A stretch of 7,875 nt of DNA. Source: Bacteroidales bacterium (lineage in GTDB: Bacteria; Bacteroidota; Bacteroidia; Bacteroidales; UBA932). The stretch covers positions 1-7,875 of the forward strand of contig JAEDMF010000077.1 in NCBI GenBank assembly GCA_016303175.1, written 5' to 3'. The notes under the pieces are model-generated. The model was not told the origin of the DNA, searched no databases, and was given only the letters and a program-made list of their open reading frames with translations. Position numbers and translations under genes: made by a program. Positions 1-4,767 of the stretch are shown here, in pieces (position 1 is the stretch's first letter; every line of letters starts with the position of its first letter).

Positions 1-1907
1 GCAGGCGCAAAGCCTCGCAAGATGGTGAAGGGGAGTTGGAGGCGGATGACAGTGCGGAAGGCAAAGCGGATGAGGAAGGAGAAGCAGGTGCGGAAGGCAA
101 AGCGGATGAGGAAGACGATAACGAAAATTATACGGAAACCGGTCCTGATGATGCCCAGGAGGATGAAAATGCCCCTGAACTGACAGATGAACTTGTGCAG
201 GGTGATGGCTCTGGAGAAGAGTACCCCGAGGAAGAGTACCCCGAGGAAGAAAACCCCGATTCGGACATATCAGATCTGAAAGTGACCATTCAGGGCCCTG
301 AGGAGAAACTTGATACCGAGGTCAAGAAAGAACTTCCTCCCTTGGATATCAAGGGTGAACTGGGACGTTACAAGATGCCTCCGCTCGATCTTCTGCTGGA
401 TTATGCCGACAAGCGTTTCTCCATCCCCGAGTCGGAAATCAACCGCAACCTCGAGAAAATCAAGGCGACTCTTGCCTCCTTCAAGATAGCCATTGATGAG
501 ATAAAGGCCTCCTGTGGCTACACGGTTACTCTATATAAGATTACCCTCGCTGACGGTATGCGCGTAGCAAGCGTGAAGAATAGGGAGGAAGACATCGCCC
601 TGAAACTGGGCAACAAGGGAGTCCGTGTGGTGCTTTTGCCTGATGCTGTCGGGATAGAGGTGCCCAACGAGAGGGCTTCCGTCGTGCCCTTGAAGGCCAT
701 ACTCAACAGCGATTCCTTCAGGAACAACAAGTACGAACTGCCCATAGCTCTGGGCTATACCATTACTACCAAGGCCAAGGTGTTCGACCTTGCGGATGCT
801 CCCCATTTGTTGGTGGCCGGCGCTACAAAGCAGGGTAAGTCCGTGTGCCTCAATGCTATAATATCGTCCCTGCTATACAGTAAGCATCCTACCGAGATGA
901 AGTTTGTCTTCGTCGATCCTAAGATGGTGGAGTTCCAGCAGTACGGCAAATTGCTCAAGCACTATCTGGCCGTTCTTCCTGCGGGGGCGGACAATCCCGG
1001 CAAGACGGACGAGGAGTGCGCCATAATCAAGGACGCCAAATCGGCGGAGGAGGTTCTGCGTTCCCTCTGCGTGGAGATGGATAACCGCTATCTGCTTATG
1101 TCTCAGGCAGGTGTAAACAAGGTGACCATATATAACGAGAAATTCAAGAAGCGTTTCCTGCTTCCTACGGACGGCCATTATTATATGCCTTATCTGGTCA
1201 TAGTGGTGGACGAGTATGCAGACCTTACCAAGGCCGGATTTGGGTCCGACAAGAATATTGCGCGCAGCATAGAGAACAGCATCAATCGTCTGGCAGCCAA
1301 GGGCCGTGCGGCGGGACTGCACATCATCATAGCTACCCAAAGGCCTTCCGTGGACGTTATTACCGGTACCATCAAGGGTAATTTCCCTACCCGCATTGCC
1401 TTCCGTACCGTAGCATCCCAAGACTCCATCACCATTCTCGGACAGAAGGGGGCGGAGAAACTGATAGGCAGGGGAGATATGCTGTATTTCACCGGAGCGG
1501 ACGCCGAGCGCGTGCAGTGTGCCCTCATAGATCCGGATGAAACCGAAAGGCTGACTTCATTCGTTGCGGAGCAGACTGGTTTTAGACAATGTTATTCCCA
1601 GCCCTATTACTTGCCCGAACCGGGTGCTCTGGATGGCTCCGCCGCCGGAGGGGAGATGGGAATGGTGGATATGAAGAATATCGACCCCAATTTTGAGGAA
1701 GCTGCCAAGCAGGCTGTGCTGAGCGGCCAGATATCCACTACTATGCTCCAGAGGAAGATGTCTCTGGGTTTTGCCCGCGCAGGCAAGATTATGGACCAGT
1801 TGGAGGCGGCCGGTGTGGTAGGTCCCAGCCGTGGCTCAAAGCCCCGTGAGGTGCTCGTGCCCGACCTTGCCTCACTCCAGAGCATATTGGATGCCTACAT
1901 AAAGTAG
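1..1907 (+). CDS. ftsK: DNA translocase FtsK, 5'-partial (linker, motor and gamma domain)
   Basis: FtsK/SpoIIIE translocase, the ATP-driven motor at the division septum that moves chromosome ends and helps resolve dimers. The reading frame (codons from base 3) is already open at the window edge, so the N-terminal membrane domain and true start lie upstream; a TTG at 36 is only an internal codon, but residues here count from it. Residues 1 to about 90 are an acidic linker rich in E, D, G and A. The motor follows, with Walker A GATKQGKS at 262-269 and Walker B VIVVDE ending at D392-E393, then TQRPSVDVITG and GAEKLIGRGDMLYF. The C-terminal winged-helix gamma domain runs from about 552 to 623. 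Family identity is clear. Odd points: the recognition helix reads LGFARAGKIMDQ, departing from the usual GYNRAxR form, and Walker A has K where relatives usually have G. LolA follows after 13 bases. Confidence 0.96.
   Translation, partial: RRKASQDGEGELEADDSAEGKADEEGEAGAEGKADEEDDNENYTETGPDDAQEDENAPELTDELVQGDGSGEEYPEEEYPEEENPDSDISDLKVTIQGPEEKLDTEVKKELPPLDIKGELGRYKMPPLDLLLDYADKRFSIPESEINRNLEKIKATLASFKIAIDEIKASCGYTVTLYKITLADGMRVASVKNREEDIALKLGNKGVRVVLLPDAVGIEVPNERASVVPLKAILNSDSFRNNKYELPIALGYTITTKAKVFDLADAPHLLVAGATKQGKSVCLNAIISSLLYSKHPTEMKFVFVDPKMVEFQQYGKLLKHYLAVLPAGADNPGKTDEECAIIKDAKSAEEVLRSLCVEMDNRYLLMSQAGVNKVTIYNEKFKKRFLLPTDGHYYMPYLVIVVDEYADLTKAGFGSDKNIARSIENSINRLAAKGRAAGLHIIIATQRPSVDVITGTIKGNFPTRIAFRTVASQDSITILGQKGAEKLIGRGDMLYFTGADAERVQCALIDPDETERLTSFVAEQTGFRQCYSQPYYLPEPGALDGSAAGGEMGMVDMKNIDPNFEEAAKQAVLSGQISTTMLQRKMSLGFARAGKIMDQLEAAGVVGPSRGSKPREVLVPDLASLQSILDAYIK
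52..114 (+). repeat. Direct 27-base repeat inside the ftsK linker
   Basis: Bases 52-78 and 88-114 are identical over 27 bases. The offset is 36 bases (12 codons), so the frame is kept, and both copies encode the peptide AEGKADEE. The identity extends to third codon positions, which points to a recent in-frame duplication by slippage or recombination rather than protein-level selection alone. It adds length and negative charge to the linker between membrane and motor domains. More copies may lie left of the window. Confidence 0.9.
216..260 (+). repeat. Three-unit 15-base tandem repeat (EEYPE) in the ftsK linker
   Basis: Units at 216-230 and 231-245 are identical (GAAGAGTACCCCGAG), and a third at 246-260 (GAAGAAAACCCCGAT) differs at three bases. 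They encode EEYPE, EEYPE and EENPD. The unit length is five codons, so copy-number change would not shift the frame. It lies in the same acidic, probably disordered linker as the 27-base repeat. Confidence 0.9.
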
Positions 1908-1920
1908 AGTTGCCGTCAAT

Positions 1921-2448
1921 ATGATGCTTCAGACTCTCATATCCTTGATGCTTTGCGCTTTCGCCCAGCAGACGGATGCCGAAAAGTTTGCCCGGGTGCT
2001 CGAAGATCATAGGGTAGAACTTCAATTCATCTACGAACTTCACCAGCAGAAGGGTCGCGGACAGTCTGGGGAGGGCAGCATAGTATATCAGGACAAGTGT
2101 CTGAGTTTTGAGAGCGAGGGAGTTGTGTTGCTCTGCGACGGCAGCAGCACATATACTCTTCTGCCCCTAAGTCGTGAACTCATAATGGAGCCTGTCAAGG
2201 AGTTCTCTGCATCCGCGCCGGACCAGTTGTTTGAGGCCTTCGGCTTGAATCCGAAAAAGGCGGATATACAGATACAGTATGACAGGAACGGCCTGCCTTC
2301 GGTGATTCTGGCTACAATCAAGAATCAAGGAAGTCTGCTGATTCAGGTCAAAGGGGCGCAGTTGCTTCCCAAGAAGGCTGTTTCGGGGGAGTTCACTCCG
2401 GATTTGTCCGCCTTCGATTCTTCCTGGGTCATTACCGATTTGAGGTAG
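1921..2448 (+). CDS. lolA: LolA-like outer-membrane lipoprotein carrier, periplasmic
   Basis: A 175-residue protein resembling the LolA family, which carries lipoproteins from the inner-membrane Lol exporter across the periplasm. The N-terminus is hydrophobic (LISLMLCAFA) with a likely signal-peptidase I cut after AFA at about residue 15. The mature part has the family pattern: a short beta-strand start (LQFIYELHQQKG), a G-rich turn then GSIVYQDKCLSFES, a CDGSSTY segment at about 72-78 (the usual DG-x-x-x-Y), and a C-terminal WVITDLR ending like other Bacteroidetes homologues. It starts 13 bases after ftsK, an order common in this phylum, so co-transcription is likely. A stop at 1900 in its own frame and no other start codon between leave ATG 1921 or the adjacent ATG 1924. 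Odd: it is short for the family and has no Lys or Arg before the hydrophobic segment. LolA-like is firm; true LolA function is inferred. Confidence 0.8.
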   Translation: MMLQTLISLMLCAFAQQTDAEKFARVLEDHRVELQFIYELHQQKGRGQSGEGSIVYQDKCLSFESEGVVLLCDGSSTYTLLPLSRELIMEPVKEFSASAPDQLFEAFGLNPKKADIQIQYDRNGLPSVILATIKNQGSLLIQVKGAQLLPKKAVSGEFTPDLSAFDSSWVITDLR

Positions 2449-2520
2449 CGGCCTTGCTCAAGCTACCGCCTTGCGTAGTCTCTCGCTTTGATACGGCTCT
2501 TGTCTTGCGTTGGCAGTGTT

Positions 2521-3495
2521 CTACCGGGCATCGCCGAAGCCGGGCGATTCCCAGATTCCGTCTCCGCTTATCAGACAGGCCTCCAGGTCTTCACGGGAAA
2601 GAATGAACTGTCGGGCTTCTTCCATCCCCACCACCATACAATAGGTCGCCAGCGCGTCAGCCAGCGCGGAATTCGGAGCTATTACTGTGGCGCTTAGTAG
2701 GTTATGGCTTACGGGCCGGCCTGTGCGTGGGTCTATGCTGTGGGAATACTTGATCCCGTCCCTGACGTAGAACTTGCGGTAGTTGCCTGAGGTGACCACT
2801 GCACATTCCCGTCTTACGCGGAAAATGCGGCTCAGGTCTTTCCCCGGCTCGTTGTTTCCGTCACGCGGCGTATCTATGCCTATGCTCCAAGGCTCTCCTT
2901 TGGGATTGAGCCCGCGGCAGAACATCTCGCCTCCTATGTTGACAAGCATATCCTGCACCCCGTGCCTTTTCAGGTATTCCGCCATCAGGTCTGCGCTGTA
3001 TCCCTGGGCCACGGCGTTGAAATTCAGTTTGCTACGGTCCTTCATTGCCGCTTTGACTGCCGCTTCATCCGGCATCTGCCCGTTTTTGAAGCCGAAACCC
3101 CATATATCGTAAAGGGCCGCCGCGCGACAGTCCACGACCCCACCGGTGGCTATGTAAATTGAGTCACAAAAGTCACACAGGTCTCGGAAAACCCCGTATT
3201 CCGCACTACCGTCATCCCGTATCTGCTCACCCGCATTGTACTTTGACAGCAGAGAACCGGGATTGTAGCCGGACACTGCCCTGTCGATTACGGCAAGTAT
3301 GCTGTCCAGACCCTCTTTGAGCTGTTCCGCTCCAATGTCGCCCCCGCTGCATTTGACTGTCCATATCCCTCCCTGGGCATAGCCTGCGAGTTCGTTGTAG
3401 GACTTTCCGCAGGAACTGCAGAATAGCAGCGCCAACAGTGGGCAGAATAGAAGGAGATTGTGTCGGAAATGTATCATAAATCTGTCGGGATTCAA
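2521..3495 (-). CDS. apbE: FAD:protein FMN transferase, ApbE family lipoprotein
   Basis: Attaches FMN from FAD covalently to Thr/Ser of target proteins such as Rnf/Nqr subunits or FMN-binding-domain proteins, on the periplasmic side. The 324-residue product has a signal sequence ending in LLFCSSC, with lipidation likely at Cys29. Family motifs appear in order: SGYNPGSLLSKYN (75-87), LNFNAVAQGYSADL (157-170, the flavin-site loop), VNIGGE (185-190), HSIDPRTGRPV (252-262), and ADALAT (279-284), where the Asp and Thr are expected to bind Mg2+. Length fits the family. The start is uncertain: ATG 3495 gives MNPDRF before a second Met at 3477, and the shorter form has a more typical lipoprotein signal. 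A perfect TATCTTTG -7 element upstream allows either. No Rnf, Nqr or FMN-binding partner is in view, so its acceptor is unknown. It is convergent with the LolA gene and divergent from the GH88 gene. Confidence 0.93.
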   Translation of the reverse strand: MNPDRFMIHFRHNLLLFCPLLALLFCSSCGKSYNELAGYAQGGIWTVKCSGGDIGAEQLKEGLDSILAVIDRAVSGYNPGSLLSKYNAGEQIRDDGSAEYGVFRDLCDFCDSIYIATGGVVDCRAAALYDIWGFGFKNGQMPDEAAVKAAMKDRSKLNFNAVAQGYSADLMAEYLKRHGVQDMLVNIGGEMFCRGLNPKGEPWSIGIDTPRDGNNEPGKDLSRIFRVRRECAVVTSGNYRKFYVRDGIKYSHSIDPRTGRPVSHNLLSATVIAPNSALADALATYCMVVGMEEARQFILSREDLEACLISGDGIWESPGFGDAR

Positions 3496-3516
3496 GGTTT
3501 TTTCAATGTCATTCTC

Positions 3517-3546
3517 TTTGAGAGTTCAAAGATATTATTAAATTTG
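3517..3546 (+). promoter_or_regulatory. Putative promoter for the GH88-PL8-susC operon
   Basis: TTTG at 3517-3520 (-33 element) and TAAATTTG at 3539-3546 (-7 element) both match the Bacteroidetes consensus exactly, with an 18-base spacer, slightly short of the usual range. Transcription would begin around 3550, leaving an AT-rich leader of about 40 bases (AAAATTTTTGATTTT just before the ATG at 3592) and no clear Shine-Dalgarno, as is normal in this phylum. The position supports 3592 as the GH88 start. No operator repeat was recognised. Confidence 0.65.
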
Positions 3547-3553
3547 CTAAAAA
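3527..3553 (-). promoter_or_regulatory. Putative promoter for apbE (Bacteroidetes type)
   Basis: On the minus strand, TATCTTTG (3534 down to 3527) matches the Bacteroidetes -7 consensus TAnnTTTG exactly. No TTTG is found at the expected -33 position; only a T-run (3553-3549) lies nearby at short spacing, so the upstream half is weak. Transcription would begin near 3520, giving a leader of about 25 bases to ATG 3495 or 43 to ATG 3477. It overlaps the plus-strand promoter. Confidence 0.5.
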
Positions 3554-3591
3554 TGCCCTTTCGGCAGGAACGACAGAAAATTTTTGATTTT

Positions 3592-4767
3592 ATGAAGAGA
3601 TATTACCTGATTCTTGCAGCCGCTTTTGCTGCGACTGCCCTATCCTGCACCAACATTGACCGTGCTATTGAAAACGACATAGAAGTGGCCAAGGTCCAGC
3701 TTGCTGATCTGGTCAAGGCCAGCACAGTGGAGAATGATTATCTGATACCTTCTTCATATATTGACGGGAAGATTGTGTTCGTCCCCGAGGATGACTGGGT
3801 AAGCGGTTTCTTTGCCGGCTCCCTCTGGTATATGTATGAACTTACCGGAGACGAGAAATGGGCAGAGGACGCTGTGCACTTCACCGAGAAACTGGACACC
3901 ATCCAGTACCTGAAATGGCATCACGACATCGGCTTCATGATTAACGACAGTTATGGCAACGGTTACAGGCTCAAGAACATAGAGCCTTACCGCCAGGTTC
4001 TCATAAATGCAGCCCAGTCTCTTGCCACCCGTTTCCGCCCCGTAGCCGGCATCATCCAATCGTGGAATGTAGTGAACAACGGTTGGCAGAGCGAAAGAGG
4101 TTGGGAATGTCCCGTCATTATCGACAATATGATGAACCTCGACCTTTTCTTCGACGTGACCGAAATGACGGGTGACTCCACCTATTTCAATCTGGCTGTC
4201 AGCCACGCCGACAAGACTCTCGAAAACCACTTCCGCGAGGACAACAGCTGCTTCCACGTTGTTGATTATTCTTTGGCTGACGGCAGTGTGCGTCGCCGTT
4301 GCACAGCACAGGGTGCAGCCGACGACAGCTCCTGGGCACGCGGACAGGCCTGGGCCATATACGGTTACACCAATGCTTATATGAACACCGGCTATCAGAG
4401 GTATCTGGACCATGCCAAGAATGTAGCTGCCTTCATCCTGAACCATCCCAACCTTCCCGAGGATATGGTTCCCTATTGGGACTTCGACCGCCCGGGCGAA
4501 TATAGGGACGTTTCATCTGCCGCCATCATTGCCTCGGCTCTCTACCGCCTCTACAGCATAACCGGCGACAAGAGCTATTTCGAAGCTGCTGACAAAATGA
4601 TACTCAGCCTCTCCAAGGCTCCTTATCTTGCTGAACCGGGCACCAACGGCGGCTTCCTTCTCAAACATTCTGTAGGAAGCATTCCTCACGGTTCGTACAT
4701 TGACGTTCCTCTCAACTACGCCGATTACTACTTCCTTGAAGCTCTAATTCGCAGGAAGAACCTTTAA
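3592..4767 (+). CDS. Unsaturated glucuronyl hydrolase, GH88 family lipoprotein
   Basis: Hydrolyses the 4,5-unsaturated uronic acid from the non-reducing end of disaccharides made by glycosaminoglycan lyases, here most likely in the periplasm. The 391-residue product starts MKRYYLILAAAFAATALSC, a lipoprotein signal with Cys19 as the lipidation site. The two family catalytic Asp fall in WHHDIGFM (D112) and VIIDNMMNLDLFF (D178), equivalent by position to Asp88 and Asp149 of the Bacillus GL1 enzyme. SSWARGQAWAIYGY and NYADYYFLEALIRR near the C-terminus are also typical, and length fits the family. An open frame extends back to an ATG at 3460, but that start would lie inside antisense apbE, upstream of the promoter, and lacks a signal; 3592 is preferred. 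Its stop shares a base with the next start (TAATG), and the neighbouring PL8 lyase makes exactly its substrate. GH105 is a less likely alternative. Confidence 0.93.
   Translation: MKRYYLILAAAFAATALSCTNIDRAIENDIEVAKVQLADLVKASTVENDYLIPSSYIDGKIVFVPEDDWVSGFFAGSLWYMYELTGDEKWAEDAVHFTEKLDTIQYLKWHHDIGFMINDSYGNGYRLKNIEPYRQVLINAAQSLATRFRPVAGIIQSWNVVNNGWQSERGWECPVIIDNMMNLDLFFDVTEMTGDSTYFNLAVSHADKTLENHFREDNSCFHVVDYSLADGSVRRRCTAQGAADDSSWARGQAWAIYGYTNAYMNTGYQRYLDHAKNVAAFILNHPNLPEDMVPYWDFDRPGEYRDVSSAAIIASALYRLYSITGDKSYFEAADKMILSLSKAPYLAEPGTNGGFLLKHSVGSIPHGSYIDVPLNYADYYFLEALIRRKNL

Noticed and set aside
873..1421. Long minus-strand open frame opposite ftsK
   Set aside because: It is the antisense shadow of the strongly conserved FtsK motor; its translation shows no recognisable domain.
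2444..2467. Inverted repeat GGTAGC / GCTACC with a 12-base loop between the convergent LolA and apbE genes, a possible bidirectional terminator
   Set aside because: The stem is only six base pairs, the loop is long, and no T-run follows on either strand. The left arm overlaps the LolA stop codon. It is too weak to call.
2530..2548. Hairpin ATCGCC / GGCGAT with a 7-base loop near the apbE 3' end
   Set aside because: It lies within the coding sequence, has a short stem and no T-run, and is explained by codon content.
3460..3591. Longer start for the GH88 gene at ATG 3460 (44 extra residues)
   Set aside because: It would begin inside apbE on the other strand and upstream of the promoter, and would bury a good lipoprotein signal in the middle of the protein.
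3754..4446. Minus-strand open frame of 230 codons opposite the GH88 gene
   Set aside because: It is the shadow of a well-supported gene, with no signal, promoter or domain of its own.
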